From positions 3,479,001 through 3,543,000 of the forward strand of contig NC_015573.1 of NCBI RefSeq assembly GCF_000214705.1: a stretch of DNA of 64,000 bases. Direction: 5' to 3'. Shown one piece after another: positions 36,439-44,980 of this stretch. Source of the stretch: Desulfofundulus kuznetsovii DSM 6115. GTDB taxonomy: Bacteria > Bacillota > Desulfotomaculia > Desulfotomaculales > Desulfovirgulaceae. Positions within the stretch are counted from its first letter, which is position 1. Every line of letters starts with the position of its first letter. The notes under the pieces were generated by a model. It was not told the origin of the DNA. It was given only the letters and a program-made list of their open reading frames with translations, and did not search any database. The position numbers and the translations under genes are program-made.

Positions 36439-37821
36439 TTACTTCCAGACCAGGGCCATACCTACGAGGTCAATTAAACCTTTAACCTCCACTCCCAGTT
36501 CGTGTTCTTCTACCATCGGATACAGCTGGGCTTTGCAGATGGAGCACGGTGCGCACAGGATGCCGTTTCCGTCCTTGCCCACCCCGGTAGCCCGGACCTG
36601 CTCTGCCTTTTTCTGGGAGAACTTTATGCGCAGCTGGTACATTTCGGGGTCGTCAAAGAGTATGGCCGAACCGCCGCCGCAGCAGAAATTATTTTCTTTG
36701 TTCGGGTACATTTCCCGGAAATCGGCCACACATGCCCGGATCACCGTACGCATTGTTTCAGCCAGACCGCAGGCCCGCACGTAGTTGCAGGGGTCGTGAA
36801 GGGTTACCGGCCGGCCGATTTTGTAAGGATCCAGCTTCAGCTGATTGGTGCGAATGTAGTAGGCCACTTCGTCGTGAATGTGGGTAATGGGCCAGCGGAT
36901 GGGCAAATCGGCCATACCCGGTAGGTACATCTTCCATGCCCGCCAGCCGTGACCGCACTCACCCCAGACAATCTTCTTGACGCCAAGTTTCTGGGCTGCA
37001 TGCAAAAGGCGTGTGAAGTTGTGCCGCATGGTGTGCTGCTGGTCGAAAAGCAGGCCGAAATTACCCGCTTCGGTGATGGTGCTGGGTATGGTCCAGTTGG
37101 CGCCGATATACGTGAAAAACATCCCCGCACCCATCAAAGTATACGGGTTGAGCAAGAAGTCGGCGGAAGAGGGCACGTACATGATGTCTGCCCCTTCTTT
37201 ATCCACGGGGAATTCCACGTCGACGCCAAACTCATCTTTAATTTCCTCGGAAAGAAACTCCAGGGTATCCACAATGGCCGGCTTGGTCAGGCCGGTATGG
37301 TTGCCCGTCCTTTCCATGGCCGCTCCCACACTGGCATGCAGCTTGGGCACAATGCCGAGCCAGTGGAGTATCTGGCGTCCAATCATGGTCACCTCGCAGG
37401 TATCGATGCCAAAGGGACAGACATGGGCACAACGCCGGCACTCGTTGCACTGGTAAAAGTAAGAATACCATTGTTCGATGATGTCCAGGTTCAGGTCCTC
37501 CGCCCCCACCAGTTTACCGAACCAGCGCCCTTCCAGGGTAAAGTAACGCCGGTATATTTTCCGGATCAGCTCCGCCCGGTTGGTGGGAATATTGTTCGGA
37601 TCCCTGGTCCCCAGATAGGTATGGCAGTTCTCGGCACACAGGCCGCATTTCACGCACGACTCCATGGCCAGCACGAAAGAACGGAACTTCTTGCGCATCT
37701 CGTCCAGGTACTGGATGGCCTTTTCAACCTTTTGATCATCGGGCACCGGCTCGATGTGTATCTGGCGCATCTCCTCGGCTGTGGCTTTTGCCGGCATTTT
37801 CAAACCCTTGTACTCTGGCAA
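36439..37821 (-). CDS. dsrK: DsrK, HdrD-like iron-sulfur subunit of DsrMK
   Basis: Cytoplasmic catalytic subunit of the membrane complex that reduces the DsrC trisulfide. It has two [4Fe-4S] ferredoxin motifs (CVKCGLCAENC near 57 and CNECRRCAHVCPFG near 125) and a C-terminal CCG-type region with DPCNYVRACG and NFCCGGG, which in HdrD binds the non-cubane cluster. Length 460; start TTG at 37821 after GAGGGGGTG. It begins 14 bp after dsrM, so they are co-translated. There is no DsrJ, DsrO or DsrP gene nearby, the usual state in Gram-positive sulfate reducers. Confidence 0.95.
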   Translation of the reverse strand: MPEYKGLKMPAKATAEEMRQIHIEPVPDDQKVEKAIQYLDEMRKKFRSFVLAMESCVKCGLCAENCHTYLGTRDPNNIPTNRAELIRKIYRRYFTLEGRWFGKLVGAEDLNLDIIEQWYSYFYQCNECRRCAHVCPFGIDTCEVTMIGRQILHWLGIVPKLHASVGAAMERTGNHTGLTKPAIVDTLEFLSEEIKDEFGVDVEFPVDKEGADIMYVPSSADFLLNPYTLMGAGMFFTYIGANWTIPSTITEAGNFGLLFDQQHTMRHNFTRLLHAAQKLGVKKIVWGECGHGWRAWKMYLPGMADLPIRWPITHIHDEVAYYIRTNQLKLDPYKIGRPVTLHDPCNYVRACGLAETMRTVIRACVADFREMYPNKENNFCCGGGSAILFDDPEMYQLRIKFSQKKAEQVRATGVGKDGNGILCAPCSICKAQLYPMVEEHELGVEVKGLIDLVGMALVWK

Positions 37822-37835
37822 CTGTTACACCCCCT

Positions 37836-38642
37836 CTAAGCCACGTCTGTGCTGCCGGCGGACGAAAGGCCGGTTCCCCTGGCCCGGGCAGCGGCCACGT
37901 CCACGTTGGGCAACCCGGGAGCCGGCTCCTTATAGACCCGGTTTTCAATCCAGCGCATGCCGAACATACCAAACAGGTGCATCAGCTTGCTGAAGGGGAG
38001 GATCATAATCAGGATCTGGGCCAGCAACAAGTGGGCGATGAAGAAAGGATTGCCTTCGGGAATTGCTGCCGGCTGGAACAGGATAAGAGTGGTAAAATAC
38101 TCCTTTACCGGTTCGTAGTGCATGCCGTATTCCGGAACCAGGCGCATGAAGTTTCCTATGGATACAATGGAAATGAGCAAAAGCAGCATGAGATAGTCGC
38201 TCGGGTTGGACACCTGCCTGACCTTGTCAATGGCAATCCGCCTGTACAAGAGGTACAGCAACCCGGCCAGCAGGATTATTCCAAAAACCGTTCCCAGCAG
38301 GTTGGATAAATACGTACTCAGGGCTTCAGAGGCCCCCAGGTAAACAAACTGCTTGCCCAGGAAGTAAAAGCCCACCACGTGACCGCCAATCACATTGAGC
38401 AAAGCTATATGCATGGGCCAGGCGCCTACCCACAGCGGGCGGTCGAAGTAGAAGACGTTGCGAAAAAGCAGAATTTCCCGCAGGTAAATGCCCGCAACCT
38501 CTGTTTTGGTCTGGGGAAATGGCGAAAGGGTAATGTTGTGCACGATCCGCGATGCCGCCCAGCGCCAGAGGCGGTAAACAACCCCGAGAACAAAAACGGT
38601 AACCGTTATATAGGGCAGTATTTGGGCAATAAAGTAGGTCAC
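37836..38642 (-). CDS. dsrM: DsrM, membrane cytochrome b subunit
   Basis: NarI-like heme b membrane protein passing electrons from menaquinol to DsrK. The 268 residues contain about six hydrophobic helices; histidines in WPMHIALLNVIGGHVVG (about 76-90) and in FFIAHLLLAQ and SKLMHLFGMF (about 200-230) are candidate heme ligands. The C-terminal tail is soluble and rich in Ala and Arg. It is the first gene of the dsrMK pair, and the 186 bp before it must hold a promoter separate from the dsrAB transcript or a read-through link. Confidence 0.93.
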   Translation of the reverse strand: MTYFIAQILPYITVTVFVLGVVYRLWRWAASRIVHNITLSPFPQTKTEVAGIYLREILLFRNVFYFDRPLWVGAWPMHIALLNVIGGHVVGFYFLGKQFVYLGASEALSTYLSNLLGTVFGIILLAGLLYLLYRRIAIDKVRQVSNPSDYLMLLLLISIVSIGNFMRLVPEYGMHYEPVKEYFTTLILFQPAAIPEGNPFFIAHLLLAQILIMILPFSKLMHLFGMFGMRWIENRVYKEPAPGLPNVDVAAARARGTGLSSAGSTDVA

Positions 38643-38828
38643 AAATCGACACCTCCTCTTTTACTTCTCCCCCACAGCCCGTATCTGCTTTACTCAATGA
38701 CCCGCCATCAAACCCCTCCCTTTCTACCGGTGTGACTTAACAGCCTTTTATTTTATAGAAAAAAAATAACTTTCACGATTGATTATTCGGCATGGCTTCT
38801 GACGATTCCTGCTCAAGGGAAAAATTAC

Positions 38829-39938
38829 TTATAGCTGGTTCATATCCCTTAGAGCGTCTTCGGCAAGCCGGCCAACAGACTTTTTAATTAACTGTCCGCT
38901 CTCGTAGAGGACTATTTCCGAGCCGTCTCCCCGCAGTGATTCCAGTTCCCTCCTTACCCCGGTTTCCCCCAGGGCACCGAGGATAAGGACCGCATAACCC
39001 CGCACTTCCGGGCTGGAATGTCCAAGGAGGGAGATAAAAAGGGACGAAAACCTCCTGAGCAGTTCCGGATTTGCGCAGGCAATCCTGCGCAGGGCCCGCA
39101 GGACATCCGCCTGCAAATGTTCCTCATGCAAAAGCGGCAGTAAAGCTGGAAGGTATCCGGAAAATTTATCAATGGAGTTGCCCATAATTTCCCCCACGGC
39201 GTCGAGCGTTGCCCAGCTTGACGCACCGGTGTCGGCCAGGGAATTGAGCAGCGCTTTCAAAAGCTCTGATACTTTACCTGGGTTTTCCAATGCAATTATT
39301 TTGGCCGCCTTGCCCATCAAGTCAGCCGCCCGCAAACGGAGGAGAGGGTCACCGGCACACAGCAACCGCCTTAGCAGCCAGAGAATCTTTGGGTCCTGAC
39401 GGGCAGCCCGGAGCACGTTTTCCACCCGGTACTCCTTCACCCAGGCCTCCAGTTCTTTTTTGGAAACTTTTTTCCCTTCATTAAAATCTGCCTTTTTCCC
39501 TGGTACATGAGATATAGCGGACCTGTCCTGCAACTTCGTGACACTCTGGCGGTCAGCTTCGAGCATATCCCTGTTCAGCCTGATGAAATAAAGGGCTCCG
39601 GCAATTTTCCTGCCCTCAAAAAAACCTCCCGGAATGATCAGGTGGTTTTGCAGGTCGTAATTCTTGACGATCTCTTCCCGGTAGTCTTTATCCGGGAGCA
39701 GCCCCCAGGCCATATCCCAGTCCATGTTGCACGCAAACACAAGTGCTTCTATGAAGGCGGAACCCAGGTTCCGGCCCGAAACGTCAAAGGCGTATACCGC
39801 GCCGCACGTGCAGGAACCTACCGGCATTCCGGGCGAGTTTGCTGTGGCCACCACCTCTTGAGGCCGCTCAATGTTCATGCCACAAAAAGGACATTTGGGT
39901 ATTTGAATATAGTCCTTTAAAGGAGGCCTTCCCCTCAT
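38829..39938 (-). CDS. Zinc-ribbon plus HEAT-repeat protein of sulfate reducers
   Basis: A 369-residue protein. An N-terminal zinc ribbon (CPFCGMNIE near 14 and CTCGAVYAFD near 42) is followed by a globular part (50-140) and HEAT-like helical repeats (about 190-365; LLRLRAADLMGKAAK, LQADVLRALRRIA and SSPEVRGYAVLILGALGE). It resembles proteins annotated DVU0298-like in sulfate reducers; function is unknown. ATG at 39938 has GGGGAG at 6 nt; ATG at 39965 would overlap the upstream stop. It lies between dsrD and dsrM with two other small genes, which suggests assembly or regulation of the Dsr complex. Confidence 0.8.
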   Translation of the reverse strand: MRGRPPLKDYIQIPKCPFCGMNIERPQEVVATANSPGMPVGSCTCGAVYAFDVSGRNLGSAFIEALVFACNMDWDMAWGLLPDKDYREEIVKNYDLQNHLIIPGGFFEGRKIAGALYFIRLNRDMLEADRQSVTKLQDRSAISHVPGKKADFNEGKKVSKKELEAWVKEYRVENVLRAARQDPKILWLLRRLLCAGDPLLRLRAADLMGKAAKIIALENPGKVSELLKALLNSLADTGASSWATLDAVGEIMGNSIDKFSGYLPALLPLLHEEHLQADVLRALRRIACANPELLRRFSSLFISLLGHSSPEVRGYAVLILGALGETGVRRELESLRGDGSEIVLYESGQLIKKSVGRLAEDALRDMNQL

Positions 39939-39954
39939 GATCGACTCCCCGTGT

Positions 39955-40203
39955 TTATTTTTCATCCGGCCCCGGTATTTCAAAGGTCGCGCAGGTATTC
40001 CCCGGGCTGCACGACTTGGTGACCACTTTCGGCGCGCTCCTGCCCGCTCCCGTCCTGTCCACGTAATTGACCCGGCTGATCACACGCTCGAAGGAGTCGG
40101 ACTGGCACTGGGGGCAGCGAATTTCCACTTGCTCATTGGGGTTCAAAAACAGTTTTTCGAAAAGACCGCCACAATTCAGGCATCTGAACTCGTAGATGGG
40201 CAC
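39955..40203 (-). CDS. FmdB-type zinc-ribbon protein
   Basis: An 82-residue protein with the FmdB/CxxC_SSSS motif: MPIYEFRCLNCGGLFEKL and RCPQCQSDSFERVISR place four zinc-binding Cys at about 8, 11, 30 and 33. Two further Cys in KSCSPGNTC may be structural. These proteins are putative regulators without a settled function. The gene sits 15 bp after the TPR gene and 17 bp before the HEAT-repeat gene in the dsr region, so it belongs to that transcript. Confidence 0.88.
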   Translation of the reverse strand: MPIYEFRCLNCGGLFEKLFLNPNEQVEIRCPQCQSDSFERVISRVNYVDRTGAGRSAPKVVTKSCSPGNTCATFEIPGPDEK

Positions 40204-40218
40204 AGGCAGTTCCCCCTG

Positions 40219-40854
40219 TCATCCTTTTATTTTCTTGAGGTATGGTTCCATCTCCTTCAAAAAATCCGGGTGAGCCTCAAATCCCAGCTCCAGGGCCCGC
40301 TTCAGGTGCCCGGCGGCCCGGATCATATCCCCCTTCAGGTAATAGGCGCAGGCCAGGTTGTTATGACCCAGTGAAAAATCAGGTGCCATTTCCAGCAGTT
40401 TCTGGTTGGTCTCTATGGCCCGATCCAGTTCGCCTTTTTGGAGATAGGCGTTGGCCAGGTTGCACCACGCCTGGACTATCCTGGGGTTTAATTCGATGGC
40501 TTTGTGGAGCACTTCGATGGCTTCATCGGTTTTTTCCATCTGCAGGTAGGCAAACCCCAGATTGGCATAACCACGGGCATAACGGGGTTCTATTTCTACC
40601 GCTTTGCGGTTGCATTCCTCTACTTTTTCCAGGTTCCCCTGTTTGAAATAGATATAACCCAGGTTGACGTAAGCCTCAAACATCCGGGTTCCATCGGAAA
40701 TGGCTTCTTCAAAGAGGGTTTTTGCTTCATCCAGCCTGCCCTGCTCCATGAGCATTACCCCCAGGTTGTATTTGGCTGTGGCACAACCGGGGTTGCTCTG
40801 CAGCATGTTCACCTGTTTTTCCACAAAAGCTTGGGAGACGTTTGCGTTTTCCAT
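40219..40854 (-). CDS. TPR-repeat protein
   Basis: A 211-residue protein made almost entirely of tetratricopeptide repeats (about five: ATAKYNLGVMLMEQGRLDEA, FEAYVNLGYIYFKQGNLEKV, ARGYANLGFAYLQMEKTDEA, VQAWCNLANAYLQKGELDRA and LGHNNLACAYYLKGDMIRAA). It has no signal peptide, so it is a cytoplasmic scaffold. ATG at 40854 follows AGGGGGTG; the frame extends seven codons further. It lies downstream of dsrD in the same direction. A role in organising Dsr or electron-transfer complexes is only inference. Confidence 0.9.
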   Translation of the reverse strand: MENANVSQAFVEKQVNMLQSNPGCATAKYNLGVMLMEQGRLDEAKTLFEEAISDGTRMFEAYVNLGYIYFKQGNLEKVEECNRKAVEIEPRYARGYANLGFAYLQMEKTDEAIEVLHKAIELNPRIVQAWCNLANAYLQKGELDRAIETNQKLLEMAPDFSLGHNNLACAYYLKGDMIRAAGHLKRALELGFEAHPDFLKEMEPYLKKIKG

Positions 40855-40959
40855 GATACACCCCCTATCCGACAAAAATTAAGGCTGCTACTCGTAGCGA
40901 ATAGCAAGCCGTCCTGAGCCACCATCAGAACAAAAAGATCAACCAGGTCTATTAAAGGT

Positions 40960-41196
40960 CTATTGCTGTGGCTCGTCGGAAGCGCACCTGTCCTTCAAGC
41001 CGTACATGGTGGTGCTGCCGGTGGAGAAGTAAATCAGCGTACCCTCATTGATCAGCTCACTGGCAGCCTTCTTAATTTCCCTGGCTTTGGCACCGGGAAC
41101 TTTTTCCTGCACAGCCTTTTCCATATCCTTAAAATAGAACCTGGTTTTCTTGCTGGCACTGGCAAACTCTAAAATCGCTTTTTTAATCTCTTCCAT
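40960..41196 (-). CDS. dsrD: DsrD, winged-helix activator of dissimilatory sulfite reductase
   Basis: A 78-residue protein starting MEEIKKAILEFASASKKTRF at 41196, with FYFKDMEKAVQEKV, REIKKAASELINEGTLIYFSTGSTTMYGLK forming a winged helix. DsrD is known to activate sulfite reduction by DsrAB allosterically. Only the last part of a longer open frame is the gene. It lies 82 bp after dsrB, and this gap contains a 30-bp perfect palindrome, unlike the tight dsrA-dsrB spacing. Confidence 0.95.
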   Translation of the reverse strand: MEEIKKAILEFASASKKTRFYFKDMEKAVQEKVPGAKAREIKKAASELINEGTLIYFSTGSTTMYGLKDRCASDEPQQ

Positions 41197-41239
41197 CAGG
41201 TAATCCCACCCTTTCTCTCGCCATAAATAGAAGTGACCG

Positions 41240-41269
41240 GGGCAGGCGTTTTGCGCAAAACGCCTGCCC
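41240..41269. other. Perfect 30-bp palindrome between dsrB and dsrD
   Basis: GGGCAGGCGTTTTGC and its exact reverse complement meet without a spacer, giving a 15-bp stem in RNA. It begins 10 nt past the dsrB stop. No U tract follows on the minus strand, so complete termination is unlikely; a processing or stability hairpin that separates dsrAB from dsrD levels is my inference. Confidence 0.8.
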
Positions 41270-41278
41270 GCCACAGAT

Positions 41279-42466
41279 TTAGTCAATTCCGCCGGCTGCC
41301 TTGCAAACATTCCAGGCTGCTTCCGTGAACTTGAACTGGGTGCTGGTCCGGAACGTGTCGTAGGCCAGGCGGTAATCGTCAATGAGGTGCTCGGTAAACG
41401 GTATACCGGTCTTCTCAAAGAATTTCTCCCAACCGATACGCTCGGCCCAGTCGCCCAGGCGCTCGTGCTTCCGGGCATCGGCAGCATAAACCTCCACAAT
41501 CTTCTTCACGGTCTGGACCACTTCCGGGAACCGCGGGAAGTTGTTGGGCAGGTAAGCCACCACTACCTTGGAGAACTTGGGCTCGCTGACCGCGTTGGAG
41601 ATCTTGCCGCCCACCAGTATGGCTACGCCGTCGCCTTCCTTGTCGGCAATGGGCAGAGCCGGGCACATGGTGTAGCAGTTGCCGCAGAACATGCAGCGCT
41701 CAACCTTAATCTTGAGGGTCCTCCTGCCTTCCGGGGTCTTGTCGGGCGAAATGGCGCCCAGGGGGCAGGAAGAAATGACCAGGGGAAGCTCGCAGACCTG
41801 ATCAATGACCTCGTGGTCAATGATCGGGGGCTTCCGGTGAATGCCGAGCAGGGCGATGTCCGAACAGTGGACCGCACCGCACATGTTCAGGCAGCAGGCC
41901 ACCGCCACCCGTACCTTGGCCGGCAGGGTCATGCCGGTGAAGTAGTCAAACAGGTCATCCATGACGGCCTTGACCAGGGAAGAAGCGTCAGTGGCCGGAG
42001 TGTGGCAGTGCACGTACCCCTGCGTGTGCACGATATTGGTGATGCTGGCCCCAGTGCCGCCGATGGGGAACTTGTAGCTCCCGGAAACAAATTTGCGGCT
42101 CCACAGATCCTTCTTGAGGGCTTCCACCTTCTCAAGGCTGTCCACGATAAACTCGATGTTGTTGCGGGTGGTGAAACGCACATAGCCGTCGCAGTATTTG
42201 TCGGCAATATCGCAGATTTCCCGCACGTGCTGTACGGTCATCAGGCGGGGCGAACCGCACCTGACCGTGTAGACCTTGTCCCCCGTTTCGGAAACGTGTA
42301 CCAGCACGCCCGGCTCGAGGATCTCGTGGTACAGCCACTTGCCGTAGTTCTTTTGAATGCTGGGCGGGAAGTTTTCCCAGTAGTGGCGCGGACCAATATC
42401 CGTAATCCTGTCTTTGGTTGGATTCTGCGGATCGAATTTACCGTATTTCCCAGTGGAAAGAGCCAT
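41279..42466 (-). CDS. dsrB: Dissimilatory sulfite reductase beta subunit
   Basis: Beta subunit of siroheme sulfite reductase, 395 residues. The siroheme/[4Fe-4S] motif is [15 protein letters not shown] (about 191-205), and the inserted ferredoxin domain has [14 protein letters not shown] (about 264-277). [10 protein letters not shown] and [18 protein letters not shown] line the substrate cavity in known structures. ATG at 42466. The gene starts 20 bp after dsrA; the two subunits form the alpha2beta2 enzyme that reduces sulfite with DsrC. Confidence 0.98.
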   Translation of the reverse strand: MALSTGKYGKFDPQNPTKDRITDIGPRHYWENFPPSIQKNYGKWLYHEILEPGVLVHVSETGDKVYTVRCGSPRLMTVQHVREICDIADKYCDGYVRFTTRNNIEFIVDSLEKVEALKKDLWSRKFVSGSYKFPIGGTGASITNIVHTQGYVHCHTPATDASSLVKAVMDDLFDYFTGMTLPAKVRVAVACCLNMCGAVHCSDIALLGIHRKPPIIDHEVIDQVCELPLVISSCPLGAISPDKTPEGRRTLKIKVERCMFCGNCYTMCPALPIADKEGDGVAILVGGKISNAVSEPKFSKVVVAYLPNNFPRFPEVVQTVKKIVEVYAADARKHERLGDWAERIGWEKFFEKTGIPFTEHLIDDYRLAYDTFRTSTQFKFTEAAWNVCKAAGGID

Positions 42467-42486
42467 CCAACAAACCCCCTTATTAT

Positions 42487-43902
42487 TTACCTCTTGTGTC
42501 TGGCCCGGAAATCTTTAATGTCTCTTTCAAATCCGCCGGGTACATCCTCTTCCTTCCAGAAGATGTACGGGTTGGCACGCGGCGCCTTGATCATTTGCGG
42601 TGCAGGCGGCAGGCCGATTACCTCCAGGAACTTGGGCAAGCCAACACGCTGGATGAGCTCTCCAACACGCTCGCGGTTCTTTCCTTCTTCCATCCAGAAT
42701 TCCCAGATTTTCTCGATAACTTCTTTAACGTTGTCATAGGGCGGCTCCGCTTTCATGAAGGGCACGATCACCTGCGAAATTTGTGCGCCTTCCAGGATGG
42801 GGGCTTTTGCACCCACCAGGATGCTCACGCCGGTATCCGTGCCAGGTCTGAGCGCCTGCGGCATCACGTTAATGCAGTGCATGCAGCGCACGCATTCCTT
42901 GTTGTCGATCACCAGCTTGCCGTCTTCCATCCACATGCACTGGGACGGGCAGAGGTTGATGACTTCCTTTTGAATGTCAAACTTGCCCCAATCCCTGCCC
43001 TTGTGGGAGCCCCCCCTGGGCACAATGTCGCCGGCAATGTATGCCTTCACGGCTTCCTGATCGATGCGGATTTCGTCACGCCATGTGCCGATAAAGGCAA
43101 TGTCGGCACGGGCAATGGAAGCCACACAGCAGTTGGGGCAGCCGTCGAACTTGAACTTAAACTTGTACGGGAAGGCCGGACGGTGCAGCTCGTCCTGATA
43201 ATGCATGGTCATCTCATAGCACATTTCCTGGGTGTCGTAGCAGGCCCATTCACAGCGGGCTTTACCGATACAGCAGGAGGGAGTCCGCAGGTTGGAGCCG
43301 GAACCGCCCAGGTCCTGATCCAGTTCATGGGTCATGTCGTAGAAAATGGGCTCCAGCTGTTCGGTGGTGGTTCCCAAAAGGATAATATCCCCGGTGGAAC
43401 CGTGCATATTCACAAGGCCGCTGCCCCGGTATTCCCACAGGTCACACAGGGCGCGCAGGAAGTCGGTCTTATAGAACTTGCTGGCTGGCTGGTTGACGCG
43501 GATGGTATGGAAGTGGGCAATACCGGGGAATTTTTCCGGCACATCGGAGTACCGCCCGATGACGCCGCCACCATAGCCAAAAACGCCCACGATACCGCCG
43601 TGCTTCCAGTGAGTCTCGCCGTCTTTAAAGGAAAGCTCCAGCTGGCCCAGCAGGTCTTCCACCACGTACCGGTCAATCATCATCCGGTCGTCGGCAAGCT
43701 TTCTGCGGCGCAGGGCCTCCTGCTTGGCATCAGCCACAAAGCTGGGCCACGGTCCCTTCTCCAGCTCTTCCACGGCGGGGATTTCATGTTTTATTTTAAA
43801 TTCTTTTAATTCTTCTTCGGTAAAGTTTTTCAGTTCCTCATCGGTATAAATCCGGAGCTCTTCATATTTCAGTTGTTTTTGAGGCCTCTTTGGTTCAAAC
43901 AT
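42487..43902 (-). CDS. dsrA: Dissimilatory sulfite reductase alpha subunit
   Basis: Alpha subunit, 471 residues. ATG at 43902 is selected from AAAGGAGG upstream. The siroheme and cluster motifs are [18 protein letters not shown] (about 228-245) and [15 protein letters not shown] (about 272-286), and the ferredoxin domain has [13 protein letters not shown] (about 354-366). [22 protein letters not shown] and the paired DsrB define a complete enzyme. It follows a ferredoxin gene by 122 bp. Confidence 0.98.
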   Translation of the reverse strand: MFEPKRPQKQLKYEELRIYTDEELKNFTEEELKEFKIKHEIPAVEELEKGPWPSFVADAKQEALRRRKLADDRMMIDRYVVEDLLGQLELSFKDGETHWKHGGIVGVFGYGGGVIGRYSDVPEKFPGIAHFHTIRVNQPASKFYKTDFLRALCDLWEYRGSGLVNMHGSTGDIILLGTTTEQLEPIFYDMTHELDQDLGGSGSNLRTPSCCIGKARCEWACYDTQEMCYEMTMHYQDELHRPAFPYKFKFKFDGCPNCCVASIARADIAFIGTWRDEIRIDQEAVKAYIAGDIVPRGGSHKGRDWGKFDIQKEVINLCPSQCMWMEDGKLVIDNKECVRCMHCINVMPQALRPGTDTGVSILVGAKAPILEGAQISQVIVPFMKAEPPYDNVKEVIEKIWEFWMEEGKNRERVGELIQRVGLPKFLEVIGLPPAPQMIKAPRANPYIFWKEEDVPGGFERDIKDFRARHKR

Positions 43903-44024
43903 CAGCACGCCTCCTTTACTAACGCTAAATGTATCTTTGCCTCTCGCAGCACCCATACTTGAAATTACCTGAACTTAAAGCCACAACAACCTTTACTCCT
44001 CTCACCCCTCCTCCGTTAAATTAC

Positions 44025-44210
44025 CTACCTTTCTTCCAGTGTCACTGCTCCCGACGGGCAGACGGAAACACATGTTTCACACCCGAGGCAATCATCGGAA
44101 TTGACCACGAACGCCTTGCCATCCTTCATTTCCAGCACGCTGCCCGGACAGGAGTCCACACACTCGCCACAACCCTCGCACTTGTCGCGATCCACAGTTA
44201 CTACGTACAT
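44025..44210 (-). CDS. 2[4Fe-4S] ferredoxin at the head of the dsrAB operon
   Basis: A 61-residue bacterial-type ferredoxin starting MYVVTVDRDKCEGCGECVDSCPGSV. Two classical CxxCxxCxxxCP motifs (about 11-22 and 42-53) bind two [4Fe-4S] clusters. ATG at 44210 has AAGGAGG seven nt upstream; the GTG one codon earlier is less likely. It may donate electrons to DsrAB or link IorAB-type oxidoreductases with sulfite reduction. The 263-bp region before it (to rlmH) is AT-rich at 44340-44410, with two direct TTGTTAA strings, and probably contains the operon promoter. Confidence 0.93.
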   Translation of the reverse strand: MYVVTVDRDKCEGCGECVDSCPGSVLEMKDGKAFVVNSDDCLGCETCVSVCPSGAVTLEER

Positions 44211-44473
44211 CACGCTACCTCCTTTTAGTTTTTAAAAATAAAGATTTGTCCCTTTCCTCACGAACTTTTCCATTAGCCCTTTCTGCCGGGCCTCCAACAC
44301 TAAGTAATTCGATGCGTTTTAACCTATTCCTCCCGGAAAGGCCCAAATTAACAATAAAAAATTTTAACAAAAGAAAAGTTAATTTCCTTAAAATCTTTTT
44401 AGCCAGTTCGTCAAAAAATGATCAATTCCTGCTGTCATCCGGTACCATCCGGCTTCTTCCGGGCCGGTATTTC

Positions 44474-44953
44474 CTAGCGGTGGTACCTTTCACCACGGAT
44501 GATTTTAAAAGCCCGGTATACCTGTTCCAGCAAGATAATGCGCATTAACTGGTGGGGAAAAGTAAATTTAGAAAAGGAAAGCCGCATGGAGGCCCTGGCC
44601 AGGACGGCTCCGGCCAGCCCTGCGCTCCCCCCGATGATAAAACACAACCTGCTCTGCCCCTGCAAACTAAGGTCGTGCAGGAAGCCGGCAAATTCCTCGG
44701 AGGTAAGCATCACTCCCTCCCTGTCCAGGGCGATCACATAGCTGTTTTCCGGAATCCTGTGTAACAGTTGCTCCCCCTCTTTTTTCAGGACTGCCTCCAC
44801 CGCCCCTTTTTCCCCGGTTGGGGGCAGGGCCTCCTCCCTGACCTCCATCACCTCAAGCCGGGCATAGGGCTTGAGCCGCTTGAGGTATTCCCTTTGGGCC
44901 AGGCGCAGGAAATCTTCCTTTAGCTTTCCAACACACAGCAGTGTAATTTGCAT
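44474..44953 (-). CDS. rlmH: 23S rRNA (pseudouridine1915-N3)-methyltransferase
   Basis: SPOUT-class methyltransferase modifying 23S rRNA position 1915 in assembled ribosomes. The sequence begins [23 protein letters not shown], the SAM knot has [17 protein letters not shown] (about 103-119), and the C-terminus [19 protein letters not shown] is diagnostic. Length 159 is standard. It lies 27 bp after murA; the pair is separated from the ferredoxin-dsr operon by an AT-rich regulatory gap. Confidence 0.96.
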   Translation of the reverse strand: MQITLLCVGKLKEDFLRLAQREYLKRLKPYARLEVMEVREEALPPTGEKGAVEAVLKKEGEQLLHRIPENSYVIALDREGVMLTSEEFAGFLHDLSLQGQSRLCFIIGGSAGLAGAVLARASMRLSFSKFTFPHQLMRIILLEQVYRAFKIIRGERYHR

Positions 44954-44980
44954 CGACTCTTCCCGTTAACCTGTAGTTTT

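Noticed and set aside
44346-44371. Possible clostridial-type Rex site upstream of the ferredoxin-dsrAB operon
   Set aside because: The two TTGTTAA strings are direct, not inverted, so they do not form a Rex palindrome; AT-rich promoter sequence explains them.
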